From positions 2,108,001 to 2,172,000 of the forward strand of contig OZ257146.1 of the NCBI GenBank assembly GCA_965279255.1: DNA of 64,000 nt, given 5' to 3'. This stretch comes from CAMFLJ01 sp965279255 (lineage in GTDB: Bacteria > Actinomycetota > Acidimicrobiia > Acidimicrobiales > Acidimicrobilacustridaceae). Of the stretch, positions 27,115 through 36,247 are shown piece by piece (the first letter of the stretch is position 1; the number at the start of each line of letters is the position of its first letter). The notes beneath the pieces are model-generated. The model was not told where the DNA came from. It searched no databases and worked only from the letters and a program-made list of their open reading frames with translations. Made by a program: the position numbers and the translations under genes.

Positions 27115-27130
27115 TCCCCCATCATGGCGC

Positions 27131-27331
27131 TCAGCCGGTGCGGCGGCGGTGGCGCAGCTCGGGGACCAGCCCCGAGTCGGACAGCAACCGCAGGGCACGG
27201 AACTCCTCGACGTCGACGACGACGGCGTCGCCGGGCTCGCGGGAGCAGATGTAGGTCACGACGCAGTCGTCGCAGGCATCGGTGTGCTGCATCACGCACT
27301 GCTCGCAGTCGATGACGAGGGGAAGGGTCAT
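27131..27331 (-). CDS. Small Cys-rich protein upstream of queG
   Basis: 66 aa from ATG 27331. Five cysteines in CEQC, CDDC and YIC pack into the first 30 residues, a plausible zinc or Fe-S site; the rest is a short helix with a basic tail (ELRHRRRTG). I do not recognise a named family. It ends 17 bp before the queG start on the same strand and may be cotranscribed. Confidence 0.7.
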   Translation of the reverse strand: MTLPLVIDCEQCVMQHTDACDDCVVTYICSREPGDAVVVDVEEFRALRLLSDSGLVPELRHRRRTG

Positions 27332-27445
27332 GGGGACAGTCTCCCCAGGGGGTGTGACAGCGCGATCGGGCGGCCACCCGCCGGGCCACCTGGCTACGCT
27401 TCGCCGGTAGTCGGACAGACCGTTCGGACGACAGGGGGAAGTTCC

Positions 27446-29725
27446 ATGGAGGTCAGCGTCGCCGCGCCCACGCGCGTCATCGGCCGTCAGCTCAGGGTCG
27501 AGCCCGACGGCACCCGGGTGCACCTCAAGCAGTGCCCGCTCTGCGAGTGCATGTGCGGCATGGAGATCCACCTCGACCTCGACGACAAGGTCAAGGTCAT
27601 CCGCCCCGACAAGGACGACGTGTGGTCGAAGGGGTACATCTGCCCGAAGGGCACCACCCTCGGCAAGCTCCACGAGGACCCCGACCGCATCCGGGTGCCG
27701 ATGATCCGCGAGGGCGACACCTGGCGCGAGGCCAGCTGGCCCGAGGCGTTCGCCCGCTGCGAGGAGCTCCTCCACGGCGTCCGTGACCGCCACGGCATCG
27801 AGGCCATGACGGCCTTCATCGGGAACCCCGCCGGCCACTCCTTCAGCATCGGCCGCTACGGCGCCCTGCTCATGGGGCAGGCCCAGTTCCCGATGATCTA
27901 TTCGGCCGGCACCGTCGACCAGTGGCCCAAGAACGTCTCGTGCGTCCTCATGTACGGGAACATGTGGAAGATCCCCACCGTCGACATCCGCCGCACCGAC
28001 TACTGGGTGATCATGGGCGGCAACCCGCAGGCCTCCGGCGGCTCGCTGCTCAGCTGCCCCGACGTGCTCGGCGAGATCGACGCCATCCGCGAGCGCGGCG
28101 GCAAGGTCGTCGTCATCGACCCCCGCCGCACCGGCACCGCCGACCGGGCCACCGAGTGGCTGCCCATCCGGCCCGGCGCCGACGCCGCCTTCCTGCTGGC
28201 GCTGTGCAACGTGATCTTCGACGAGGGACTCCTCGACCTCGGCCCGATCGCCCACATGGTGAACGGCGTCGACGAGATGCGTGCCGCCACCGAGGGCTTC
28301 ACCCCCGAGGCCGTCGCCGACTTCTGCCGCATCCCCGCCGACACGATCCGCCGCATCGCCCACGAGCTCGCCGGCGCCGAGCGCGGCGCCCTCTACGGCC
28401 GCATCGGCCTGTGCAACCAGGAGTTCGGCACCCTCGCCTCCTGGCTGGTCGACGTGGTGAACATCCTCACCGGCCACTTCGACGTGGAGGGCGGGATGAT
28501 GTTCGGCAAGCCCGTCACCGAGCCCCTCACCTGGAAAGGCGACACCAAGGTCATGGGCGAGCCGGAGTTCGGCCGCTGGACCAGCCGGGTGCGCGGCGCC
28601 CCCGAGGTGCTCGGCCAGGTGCCCTGCTCGTGCCTGGCCGAGGAGATCGCCACACCGGGCGAGGGCCAGCTGAAGGCCCTCATCACGATCGCCGGCAACC
28701 CGGTGATCAGCGCCCCCGACTCGGCCCAGCTCGAAGAGGCCCTGCCGATGCTCGAGTGCATGATCTCGATCGACAACTACATGAACGAGACCACGCGGTT
28801 CGCCCACGTGATCCTGCCCGGGCCCTCGCCGCTCGAGTCACCGCACATGGACGAGCTCATGTGGGGCTGGGCCGTCGGCTCCGCCGCCAAGTGGAGCGAC
28901 CAGCTCTTCGACACCCTCGAGGGCTACACCCCCGAGTGGGAGATCCTCGCCCGCCTCGGCTGGTACTGCACCGGCGGCACCGAGGACGCCTTCGACTTCG
29001 AGGCCCTCGACGACGGCTGGTTCACGACGCTGTGCCACATGTACGGCCGTGACCCCGAGGCCACCCTGCCGCTCTACGACCACGGCGGCCCCGAGCGCAT
29101 GATCGACCTGCAGGTCCGCATGGGCCCGTGGGGCGACCGCTACGGCGAGGTCCCCGACGGGCTCACCCTCGACAAGGTCAAGGAGGCCACCCACGGCATC
29201 GACCTCGGCCCGATGGTGCCGCGCCTCGACGAGGTCATCGGCACCCCGTCCGGCAAGGTCGAGCTGGCGCCGCCCTACATCGTCGGCGACCTCCCCCGCC
29301 TGCGGGCCGCGCTCGACCGCGACGCGGACGGCTACGTGCTCGTCAGCCGGCGCCACATCCGCTCGAAGAACAGCTGGATGCACAACGTGAAGGTGCTGGT
29401 GAAGGGCAAGGACCGCTGCACGCTCATCGTCCACCCCGACGACGCCACCGCGCTGGGCCTCGTCGACGGCGAGCCGGCCCGGGTCTCGAGCGAGGCCGGC
29501 GCCATCGAGGTGCCGGTCGAGGTCAGCGACGAGATGATGCGCGGGGTCGTTTCGCTCCCTCACGGCTGGGGCCACGACCGGCCCGGCACCCGGCTGTCGG
29601 TCGCCCGCGAGCACGCCGGGGTGAACAGCAACCTGCTCTCCCCCGGACACTTCGTCGACGAACTGTCAGGCAACGCCGCCGTGAACGGCATCCCCGTGGA
29701 GGTCTCCCCGGCGGTCCCGGTCTAG
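27446..29725 (+). CDS. Molybdopterin (bis-MGD) oxidoreductase with [4Fe-4S] site
   Basis: 759 aa, DMSO-reductase superfamily. Cys30, Cys33, Cys37 and Cys66 (KQCPLCECMCGME ... GYICPKGT) form the N-terminal cluster. Cofactor-binding segments include VIMGGNPQASGG, VVIDPRRTGTADRATEWL, the long-range NETTRFAHVILPGPSPLE and the C-terminal domain SRRHIRSKNSWMHN. No Tat signal, so it is cytoplasmic. No electron-transfer or membrane subunit gene is adjacent, suggesting a stand-alone reductase or dehydrogenase. The substrate is unknown. AGGGGGA lies before ATG 27446, with TACGCT at 27395-27400 as a possible -10. Confidence 0.85.
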   Translation: MEVSVAAPTRVIGRQLRVEPDGTRVHLKQCPLCECMCGMEIHLDLDDKVKVIRPDKDDVWSKGYICPKGTTLGKLHEDPDRIRVPMIREGDTWREASWPEAFARCEELLHGVRDRHGIEAMTAFIGNPAGHSFSIGRYGALLMGQAQFPMIYSAGTVDQWPKNVSCVLMYGNMWKIPTVDIRRTDYWVIMGGNPQASGGSLLSCPDVLGEIDAIRERGGKVVVIDPRRTGTADRATEWLPIRPGADAAFLLALCNVIFDEGLLDLGPIAHMVNGVDEMRAATEGFTPEAVADFCRIPADTIRRIAHELAGAERGALYGRIGLCNQEFGTLASWLVDVVNILTGHFDVEGGMMFGKPVTEPLTWKGDTKVMGEPEFGRWTSRVRGAPEVLGQVPCSCLAEEIATPGEGQLKALITIAGNPVISAPDSAQLEEALPMLECMISIDNYMNETTRFAHVILPGPSPLESPHMDELMWGWAVGSAAKWSDQLFDTLEGYTPEWEILARLGWYCTGGTEDAFDFEALDDGWFTTLCHMYGRDPEATLPLYDHGGPERMIDLQVRMGPWGDRYGEVPDGLTLDKVKEATHGIDLGPMVPRLDEVIGTPSGKVELAPPYIVGDLPRLRAALDRDADGYVLVSRRHIRSKNSWMHNVKVLVKGKDRCTLIVHPDDATALGLVDGEPARVSSEAGAIEVPVEVSDEMMRGVVSLPHGWGHDRPGTRLSVAREHAGVNSNLLSPGHFVDELSGNAAVNGIPVEVSPAVPV

Positions 29726-29767
29726 CGCCGGGCGCCGGGGCCCGGCCGGGTGGCCCGAGCCGAGCGG

Positions 29768-29773
29768 TAGCCT
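29768..29773 (+). promoter_or_regulatory. -10 box TAGCCT, leaderless start
   Basis: TAGCCT with a 6-nt gap to GTG 29780 and no ribosome site. Confidence 0.5.
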
Positions 29774-29779
29774 CGACTC

Positions 29780-30367
29780 GTGGCAGCAGGCCCCGTCGCC
29801 GACCCCGGCTTCGACCTCTCGACATGGGTGTTCCTCGGCACGCTGGCCGGCGCCACTGCCGCGGTCCTGGCGTTCTACAGCCGGGCGATCCACCTCTGGA
29901 CCCCACCCGCGCCGCGCACCGACCTGGTGTCACCCGACCACATCACGCGGATGCGTGGGGTGGAAGCCGAGGTCGACCTCGGCCGGGGCTGGCGGGCCAC
30001 CGACGACCCCGGCGCGGCCTGGCACCTGTGGTGGATGCCGGGCTCGGGCGACATCATCGGGCTCCGCACCAGCGAGCTGCCCCCTCCCCCGGGGCCCTTC
30101 TACTTCGGCTCGGTCGGCACCCGCAGCCCGCTCGACGCCTACGGGGTCCACAAGTTCACGGGCATGAAGGTGCTCGGCAACAGCGGCGACCGGCCGACCA
30201 AGGCGCTGTGCGACGAGCTCCGACCGCGGCCCGACGGGCTCGACCTGTTCACCGGCGGCACCCATCCCGCGCCCGACCCGGACGACGACCTCGACGGTGA
30301 CAGCGACGAGAACTGGGACGACGACGACCAGGCCCTCTACGACCGCTGGGGCGACGACGACGCCTGA
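29780..30367 (+). CDS. Single-pass membrane protein with acidic tail
   Basis: 195 aa. One TM helix (TWVFLGTLAGATAAVLAFYS, about 15-35), then a soluble domain of about 110 residues with several Trp/Gly motifs (WHLWWMPGSGDIIGLR, GPFYFGSVG), and a strongly acidic C-terminus (about residues 165-195, mostly Asp). Family not recognised. Start GTG follows TAGCCT by 6 nt. A large hairpin follows the gene. Confidence 0.65.
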   Translation: MAAGPVADPGFDLSTWVFLGTLAGATAAVLAFYSRAIHLWTPPAPRTDLVSPDHITRMRGVEAEVDLGRGWRATDDPGAAWHLWWMPGSGDIIGLRTSELPPPPGPFYFGSVGTRSPLDAYGVHKFTGMKVLGNSGDRPTKALCDELRPRPDGLDLFTGGTHPAPDPDDDLDGDSDENWDDDDQALYDRWGDDDA

Positions 30368-30431
30368 GGCCCGGTGCGTGAGCCCGAGCCGCGTCTGTCC
30401 GCGCTCCCCCTGCGCCGGACGCAAGTAGCCC

Positions 30432-30495
30432 CTCCCGCCGGTTCTGGCATGCGTTTTGCACCTCCAGGAGTGCAAAACGCATGCCAGAACGGGAG
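30432..30495. repeat. Long hairpin with 21-bp perfect arms
   Basis: Arms 30441-30461 and 30470-30490 are perfect reverse complements around an 8-nt loop, and CTCCC/GGGAG (30432-30436, 30491-30495) extends the stem past a small bulge. The right arm contains GCATGCCAGAACGGG (30479-30493), 13/15 identical to the cores of the hairpins at 37.9-38.0 kb. It lies between convergent genes and probably terminates both. Confidence 0.8.
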
Positions 30496-30554
30496 TCTCG
30501 ATGCGTCAGCGGGCGCGGGACGAGGCCGCGCCACCTCCCGCTACTCGGGTTCAG

Positions 30555-30710
30555 CTACGACTCGACAGGGTCTCCGAACGCGTCACAGTCGGGGTTCTCG
30601 CACACGAAGCCGGAGTCGATGACGTTCGAGGTCTCCGCGGGGAGAGCCGTGACGCCGCACGAGGGGCAGATCGGGGCTCGCTCGATCTCGGCGTCATCAC
30701 CCTCGCTCAT
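30555..30710 (-). CDS. Small zinc-ribbon protein
   Basis: 51 aa from ATG 30710, which has GGGAGG 9 nt upstream (ATG 30719 is too close to that site). CPSCG and CENPDC pairs form a four-Cys zinc ribbon in an acidic protein. No other motif. Divergent from the ECF sigma gene by about 160 bp. Function unknown; proteins of this size often bind RNA polymerase or nucleic acid. Confidence 0.65.
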   Translation of the reverse strand: MSEGDDAEIERAPICPSCGVTALPAETSNVIDSGFVCENPDCDAFGDPVES

Positions 30711-30873
30711 GCTCGACATCCTCCCAGGAGCTGCGCCGTCAGCATGAATCCGCCGATGGGGGCCCACGTGTCCCCGTGCTCCTGCAGTGGGCGACGCTCC
30801 GACGACTGGGACCACCGACCCCCGTGGGAGAACTCGGGCAGGAGTGTGGTGGGTCGACCCGGCTCGAGGGTCT

Positions 30874-31368
30874 ATGACATCGATGATCGAGAGCGACACG
30901 GTGGACAACAGCATCACGGCATCAGATGAACGGGCCCGTTTCGAGGCGTTCGTGCGCGAGTGCGAGCCGCGACTTCGACGCGCGCACGTCGCTGCTCTCG
31001 GACCCGAGCGAGGCCGGGATGCCACCGCCGAGGCGATGGCATGGGCGTGGGAGCACTGGGCGCGAGTGGTGCGGATGGAGCACCCGCTCGGGTTCTTGTT
31101 CCGGGTCGGGCAGTCGCGCACTCGTGGACGCCGCCAGCCGCAGTTGCGCCCACCCGAGCCCACGCAACCGCGACCTCCGGATGACCCGGCTCTACGCCAG
31201 GCACTCTCCCGTCTGAGCGAACGCCAACGGGTCTGTGTCGTGCTGGTCCACGGCTTCGCCTACTCCGCCCCCGAGGTCGGGGAGCTCCTCGGCATCCGGC
31301 CCACGTCGGTCCAGAACCATCTCGAAAGGGGCCTGAAGCGGCTCCGAACGCTCTTGGAGGAACAGTGA
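30874..31368 (+). CDS. ECF-type RNA polymerase sigma factor
   Basis: 164 aa. Region 2-like helices (ERARFEAFVRECEPRLRRAH ... EAMAWAWEHW) and a clear region 4 HTH (ALSRLSERQRVCVVLVHGF, then YSAPEVGELLGIRPTSVQNH). The region 2.3/2.4 part is short and divergent. The linker is Pro/Arg-rich. Translation is coupled to a membrane protein by GTGA overlap, the usual sigma/anti-sigma arrangement. ATG 30874 has GAGGG just upstream; ATG 30883 is an alternative. Confidence 0.78.
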   Translation: MTSMIESDTVDNSITASDERARFEAFVRECEPRLRRAHVAALGPERGRDATAEAMAWAWEHWARVVRMEHPLGFLFRVGQSRTRGRRQPQLRPPEPTQPRPPDDPALRQALSRLSERQRVCVVLVHGFAYSAPEVGELLGIRPTSVQNHLERGLKRLRTLLEEQ

Positions 31369-32033
31369 CCACGAACCTCGCAGACCGAATCGCCACGTAC
31401 GTCGACGGCTTGGCACCCCCGATCTCGGCCGCGGAGGCGATCGAGTGGCCTCGACACACCGAGACCTCGCGCCGTTCCCACCCGGTGCTGATCGCCGCGA
31501 TGTGCGCGATGGTCCTCCTTGCCGGCTTGGGGGCATGGCGATGGACGAGCTCTTCCAGCACCACACCCGGTGTGACGTCGGAGCCCGCAACCGACATCTC
31601 TGGATGTGGACATCCGCCAGAGCTCCTCGGATGCCCCACCGTCGCGGACGACGCGAGCGTGGTGCTTGGCATCCCACTACCGGATCCGAGCGCCCTTCCC
31701 GCCGGGTGGATCACCCAGACACCGCGCCTTCGCTTCTGGCCCGCCGGTTCCCTCGCGCCGGGATCGCCGCAGTCTGACATCGCCGACTACCGCCAGGTCT
31801 GGACGACTGCGGGCGCAGACTTGGACGCCCCTGGCACGAGCGCCCCCTACGTGCAGCTCACCCGAGGCGTCACCACAGCCGCCGATTCCGGCCTGCCGAC
31901 GCTGAGCGACCTCATCGGTGCCGCTGTTCCTGCGAGCACCCTCGAATGGCAGAGCAGCGGGATCCACTACCGACTCTTCTCCAATGCGCTCAGCTATCCC
32001 GAGCTCCTGGCCATCGCCAGAACTCTTCCTTGA
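31365..32033 (+). CDS. Single-pass membrane protein, probable anti-sigma partner
   Basis: 222 aa. GTG 31365 overlaps the sigma factor stop and has TTGGAGG upstream. A cytoplasmic segment of about 38 residues (LADRIATYVDGL) is followed by one TM helix (HPVLIAAMCAMVLLAGLGAW) and an extracytoplasmic domain of about 160 residues with one Cys pair (GCGHPPELLGC). The arrangement fits a membrane anti-sigma or sensor. No zinc anti-sigma motif HxxxCxxC is present, so the role is inferred from position and topology only. Confidence 0.68.
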   Translation: MTTNLADRIATYVDGLAPPISAAEAIEWPRHTETSRRSHPVLIAAMCAMVLLAGLGAWRWTSSSSTTPGVTSEPATDISGCGHPPELLGCPTVADDASVVLGIPLPDPSALPAGWITQTPRLRFWPAGSLAPGSPQSDIADYRQVWTTAGADLDAPGTSAPYVQLTRGVTTAADSGLPTLSDLIGAAVPASTLEWQSSGIHYRLFSNALSYPELLAIARTLP

Positions 32034-32156
32034 GCGGGCATTGACACCCACATCCCAGCTCGGCACCCACGAGCGCCACGGACGGGTCCCGAGCCCGGCT
32101 GAGGTGCCGATACCGCCGGGAGTGAGCGCAGGCGCATCGAGGGTTCGGCGAACCTC

Positions 32157-32162
32157 TATCCT
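32157..32162 (+). promoter_or_regulatory. -10 box TATCCT, leaderless start
   Basis: TATCCT with a 6-nt gap to GTG 32169. Confidence 0.5.
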
Positions 32163-32168
32163 CCGGCC

Positions 32169-32594
32169 GTGCCGTATCCAGATCGCGAGTACTGGAACGC
32201 GAACGTCCCTTGGTGGCAGGGCGCACTCCTGATCCTCGCGCTGGTCGGGATCCCGATGGTCGTGGTCCTTCCCACCGGCCTTCCAGACGCCATGACGACG
32301 CCGTTTGGCGTGGCATTCGGCCTCTTCCTCGTCTGGGTCTGGCCGAAGATCTTCAAGCGTCCACGGGCGGCGAGCCGTGGGAGCTCATCGCGGCCTGGAG
32401 GGACGGAGCTGCGTTGGGTCGGCTGGGCGTTCGCGACGTTCGTGCTCGGGCTTGCAGCCCTGCTGCTCGTGGCCCTGGGCATCGCCGGTGTCGTGAGCGG
32501 TCGTCCGTTCTACGCGTTCTTCGCGGTGACCGGAGCCGCTGTCGGTTACGGAGGCTGGTCAGCGCTCAGGCGGGCGGCTGCCCTCAACGACTGA
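32169..32594 (+). CDS. Four-helix membrane protein, unknown
   Basis: 141 aa with four hydrophobic helices: WWQGALLILALVGIPMVVVL, TTPFGVAFGLFLVWVW, WAFATFVLGLAALLLVALG and FYAFFAVTGAAVGYGGW, with a basic loop (KRPRAASRG) between helices 2 and 3. Family not recognised. Codon use is less GC-biased than in neighbouring housekeeping genes. Stands alone behind its own TATCCT box. Confidence 0.68.
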   Translation: MPYPDREYWNANVPWWQGALLILALVGIPMVVVLPTGLPDAMTTPFGVAFGLFLVWVWPKIFKRPRAASRGSSSRPGGTELRWVGWAFATFVLGLAALLLVALGIAGVVSGRPFYAFFAVTGAAVGYGGWSALRRAAALND

Positions 32595-32729
32595 ACACGG
32601 GCAGCGAACGGTCATCCCTACCGCCGGTGCTTGACACGCGGTCGGAGCAGGCGGGCGTAGCCGCGTGACCGTCCCAGTCCGCCGGATCAGGCGGGCCGCT
32701 TCGACGAGGGCCATCCCGGAGTCCGAGCC

Positions 32730-33980
32730 TCACCAGGCGAGGCGGCTCACGGTGCTGAAGGAGACGGCGTAGGCGCTGCGGCCGAAGCCGGCGGCCGGGA
32801 ACAGCACCGACTGGAGCGGGCTGCCCGAGCGGCGCCGTAGCACCTCGTCGCCGGTCTCGATGGCGCGCACGACGAGATCCTCGGAGAAGGCCTCGGCGTC
32901 GTGGTCGCCGCTCAGGAAGAGGCCGCTCACCGGATCGTGGAGCAGGTGGCTGGCGTGGTCCTGGTCGAGGCTCCAGCGCGGGGAGAGCGCGCCGTCGTCG
33001 GCGATGTCGAAGGCGGCCATCACCGCGTTGCCCGAGTCGTAGCCGACGACGATGCGGCGCTGCTCGTCGACCAGCGGAGGGTTGGCGATGAGGCCACCCG
33101 GCCGTCCGCAGACCTCGGTGAGCTGAACCTCGCCGGTGGCGAGGTCGACCCGCACGAGGTGCAGTGGCGCGGTGTTGGTGCCGACGCCACGGAAGGTGCC
33201 GGCGTAGCGCTCGGCACCGGCGCCGTTGTCGAGGAACCAGGCCGCGCCCAGGGCGAGCACGGCGTCCCACCCGTGGGTCTGGCCGGGCATCGTGCGGTAG
33301 CGGGCGGCGAAGGCATAGTCGGCGACGAGAGTCGAGCCGTCCCACTGCGCCCGCAGCAGCGAGTGGTCGCCGACCACGTAGACGGTGTCGCCGTCGGCCG
33401 ACAGGCGGGCGATGGAGGGCTCGGCCACCTCGCACGAGGCGACGATCTCGAGGGTGACGGGGTCGATCACCACCAGCTCGGCGAGAGGTGCCGGCGATGC
33501 CGACGCCTCGTCCTGGCCGGGGAGCAGTCCGCCGAAGTCCTTGGTGACGAGATGGCCGTCGGGCAGCGTGACGAAGCTGTTGTAGGGCGCGTCGCGCGGA
33601 AGCGTGACCGCGGCCTGCACGGTGAGATCGGGTGCCAGCCGATGGGCGTGGCGCCCGAAGACGACGACGAGGTCACCGGTCTCCTGCACCGCGATGCCGC
33701 CGGGCCAGGCGGCGCCGCCGGGCAGGTCGTCGACGCGGGCCCGCACCTCGAGGGTGTCGGGATCGATCAGCTCGACCCACGCGGTGTCGCCACCGAAGGC
33801 GTTGCCCATCAGATACGCGTCGCCGGGGGCTCCGGTGACGAGCATGGTGGCGCCGAGCGCCTCACGGGCCACGACCTGCGCGTCGCCGGCGCCCACCCGC
33901 AGGTCGGCGAACAGACCGGGCGCCGACTGGAGGCGACGGGGGCCGCCGTCCTCGGCCGGCCAGGGCGACGGACCGCTCAC
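32730..33980 (-). CDS. Cytoplasmic beta-propeller protein (YncE-like)
   Basis: 416 aa without signal peptide. Repeated beta-sheet blades of about 40-50 residues are seen (for example VELIDPDTLEVRARVDDLP, ELVVIDPVTLEIVASCEV, HLVRVDLATGEVQLTEVCG), a seven-bladed or similar propeller of the YncE/SMP-30-like kind. GTG 33980 overlaps the sulfatase stop (GTGA), so it is the third gene of an SDR-sulfatase-propeller operon. It may be a lactonase-like or binding protein; no catalytic residue can be assigned by eye. Confidence 0.7.
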   Translation of the reverse strand: MSGPSPWPAEDGGPRRLQSAPGLFADLRVGAGDAQVVAREALGATMLVTGAPGDAYLMGNAFGGDTAWVELIDPDTLEVRARVDDLPGGAAWPGGIAVQETGDLVVVFGRHAHRLAPDLTVQAAVTLPRDAPYNSFVTLPDGHLVTKDFGGLLPGQDEASASPAPLAELVVIDPVTLEIVASCEVAEPSIARLSADGDTVYVVGDHSLLRAQWDGSTLVADYAFAARYRTMPGQTHGWDAVLALGAAWFLDNGAGAERYAGTFRGVGTNTAPLHLVRVDLATGEVQLTEVCGRPGGLIANPPLVDEQRRIVVGYDSGNAVMAAFDIADDGALSPRWSLDQDHASHLLHDPVSGLFLSGDHDAEAFSEDLVVRAIETGDEVLRRRSGSPLQSVLFPAAGFGRSAYAVSFSTVSRLAW

Positions 33981-36247
33981 TGCCGGCCCATGCCGGTGCG
34001 CTCCTCGGCGGCGGCGACCTCTCGCTCCTCGGTACGCCTGGCGCTCACCAGCTCGATGTCGAGCGAACGCAAGGCGCCCTCGAAGGGATAGGTGTCGTCA
34101 TAGCGCTCGCTCACCGGGCGGCCGTGGTCGTAGCCGACGCTGCTGCCGACGCTCGACACCACCCGCATGGCGAACGGGATCTCGGCCGAGCCGCACTCCT
34201 GATCGTCGATGACGAGGGTGGCCGTCGCCCCGTTGCCATCGCGCCGGAAGCGCACGCCGATGCGCGACTCCCCCACCGGGACGGCGGCGGTCGACTCGAC
34301 CACGGCGTGGTCGCCGAAGGCGTTGTAGTCGAAGACCAGGCGGTCGTCCTGCACGAACAGGCTGAGGCCCGCGTTGCCGTTGCCGAGGGCGTAGAGGACG
34401 CCGCTGTCGCCCTCGTCCCGGAGGACGGTGGCGGTCATGTCCCAGCTGCGGCCACCGATGGCGGCCGAGGCCTGCGCCGGCAGGTACGACATGGGCGGCC
34501 GGTACGAGTACCGGCGGTCGGGCCGGTGCGGGGTGTGGTCGGCGAACCGGGCGCCGAAGAGCTCGACGGTGCGGTCGTCGAGGGGCAGCACGCCGTGCAG
34601 CTCGGCCTCGGCCCACCACCGCTCGATCAGCTCGGCCAGCTTGTCGGGGTGCTCGGCGGCGAGGTCGTTGCACTCCGAACGATCGGTGGTGAGGTCGTAG
34701 AGCTCCCACGTGTCGTCGTCGAACGACGTGCCCGACTGGTGGCGGGTCACCGCCTTCCAGCCGTCGACGTACATCGCCCGGTGGCCCATCATCTCGAAGT
34801 ACTGCACCGTGCGGCGGGTCGGGTCGGCGGCGGCCGAGGCGTCGAAGCTGTAGGCCATCGACTCGCCCGTGACGCGCAGCTGCTCGACGCCGCGGAAGGT
34901 GGCGGGCGGCTCGACGCCGACGAGCTCGTAGATCGTCGGGGCGATGTCGGTGACGTAGTGGAACTGGTCGCGGATCGAGCCTCGGTCGGCGATGCCGTTG
35001 GGCCAGTGCACGATGCACGGCACGTGGACCCCGCCCTCGTGGGTGTTCTGCTTGTACCACTTGAAGGGCGTGTTGCCGGCCTGCGACCAGCCCCACGGGT
35101 AGTTGGCGTGGCTGTTCGGGCCGCCGATGTCGTCGAGGTGGTCGACGGCCTCCTCCGGCGTCTCCAGCAGGAAGTTGAAGAACTTCATCTCGTGGAGCAC
35201 GCCGAACGGGCCGCCCTCCTGGCTGGCGCCGTTGTCGGACAGCAGCACGATGATCGTGTCGTCGAGCAGCTCCATGTCGGCCAGCGCGTCGACGAGGCGG
35301 CCGATCTGGTCGTCGGTGTGCTCGAGGAAGGCGGCGAACGACTCCTGGAGGCGGGCGGCCAGGCGGCGCTGGGCGTCGGGCAGGTCGTCCCACGCGTCGA
35401 CCCCCGGGTTGCGGGGCGCCAGCTCGGTGTCGGCCGGGATCACGCCAAGCTGCTTCTGGCGGGCGAACCAGCGCTCGCGGGCGACGTCCCACCCCTCGTC
35501 GTACCGGCCCCGGTGACGGGCCAGGTACTCGGGCGGCGACTGGTGCGGGGCGTGGGTCGCGCCGAGGGCGAGGTAGGTGAAGAAGGGCCGGTCGGGGCGG
35601 ATGGACACCGAGTCGTTGATGAACTCGATGGCGTGATCGACCAGGTCCTCGGTGAGGTGGTAGCCCTCCTCCGGCGTGCGGGGCGGGTCGATGCGGTGGT
35701 TGTCGTAGGTGAGGTCGGGCGTGAACTGGTCGGTCTCGCCGTCGAGGAAGCCGTAGAAGCGGTCGAAGCCCCGCTGCAGCGGCCAGTCGTCGTAAGGGCC
35801 GGCGGCCGACGCCTCGTGCATCGGGCAGAGGTGCCACTTGCCGAGCATGAAGGTCGTGTAGCCGGAGCTGCGCAGCACCTCGGCCATGGTCGAGGCGCTC
35901 TCGGGGATGCGGCCGCGCATGTGCGGGAAGCCGGTGTTGAAGTTGGAGATCGCCCGCATGCCGACCGTGTGGTGGTTGCGGCCCGTCAGCAGCGCCGCCC
36001 GGGTGGGCGAGCACAGCGGCGTGACGTGGAAGTTCGAGTAGCGCAGCCCACCCGCGGCGAGGCGGTCGATGTTGGGGGTGGGCAGCTCGGAGCCGAAGCA
36101 GCCGAAGTGGGAGAAGCCGAGGTCGTCGAACAGCACGACGACGACGTTGGGGGCGTGGTCGCCGGGGTGGGCGGGCTCGGGCCAGGAGGGGGTGGAGTCG
36201 GCGACGGTGCGGCCGATCACGCCGTCGAACTCGCTGGTCGTGCTCAT
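33977..36247 (-). CDS. Arylsulfatase-family sulfatase
   Basis: 756 aa. Type I sulfatase: Asp41-Asp42 (VVVVLFDDLGFSHFG) bind calcium and Cys79 in LCSPTRAALLTGR is the formylglycine precursor (CxPxR). GKWHLCPMHE, LALGATHAPHQSPPEY and LLSDNGASQEGG supply further active-site residues. No signal peptide, so apparently cytoplasmic, as in the large alkyl/arylsulfatase group of actinobacteria. The C-terminal 200 residues form a beta-rich domain. ATGA overlap with the upstream SDR and GTGA overlap with the downstream propeller gene. The substrate is probably a small sulfate ester. Confidence 0.88.
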   Translation of the reverse strand: MSTTSEFDGVIGRTVADSTPSWPEPAHPGDHAPNVVVVLFDDLGFSHFGCFGSELPTPNIDRLAAGGLRYSNFHVTPLCSPTRAALLTGRNHHTVGMRAISNFNTGFPHMRGRIPESASTMAEVLRSSGYTTFMLGKWHLCPMHEASAAGPYDDWPLQRGFDRFYGFLDGETDQFTPDLTYDNHRIDPPRTPEEGYHLTEDLVDHAIEFINDSVSIRPDRPFFTYLALGATHAPHQSPPEYLARHRGRYDEGWDVARERWFARQKQLGVIPADTELAPRNPGVDAWDDLPDAQRRLAARLQESFAAFLEHTDDQIGRLVDALADMELLDDTIIVLLSDNGASQEGGPFGVLHEMKFFNFLLETPEEAVDHLDDIGGPNSHANYPWGWSQAGNTPFKWYKQNTHEGGVHVPCIVHWPNGIADRGSIRDQFHYVTDIAPTIYELVGVEPPATFRGVEQLRVTGESMAYSFDASAAADPTRRTVQYFEMMGHRAMYVDGWKAVTRHQSGTSFDDDTWELYDLTTDRSECNDLAAEHPDKLAELIERWWAEAELHGVLPLDDRTVELFGARFADHTPHRPDRRYSYRPPMSYLPAQASAAIGGRSWDMTATVLRDEGDSGVLYALGNGNAGLSLFVQDDRLVFDYNAFGDHAVVESTAAVPVGESRIGVRFRRDGNGATATLVIDDQECGSAEIPFAMRVVSSVGSSVGYDHGRPVSERYDDTYPFEGALRSLDIELVSARRTEEREVAAAEERTGMGRQ

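Noticed and set aside
32595..32729. Inverted repeat ACGGTCA / TGACCGT in the gap before the propeller gene
   Set aside because: Only 7-bp arms about 50 bp apart; likely chance in GC-rich DNA.
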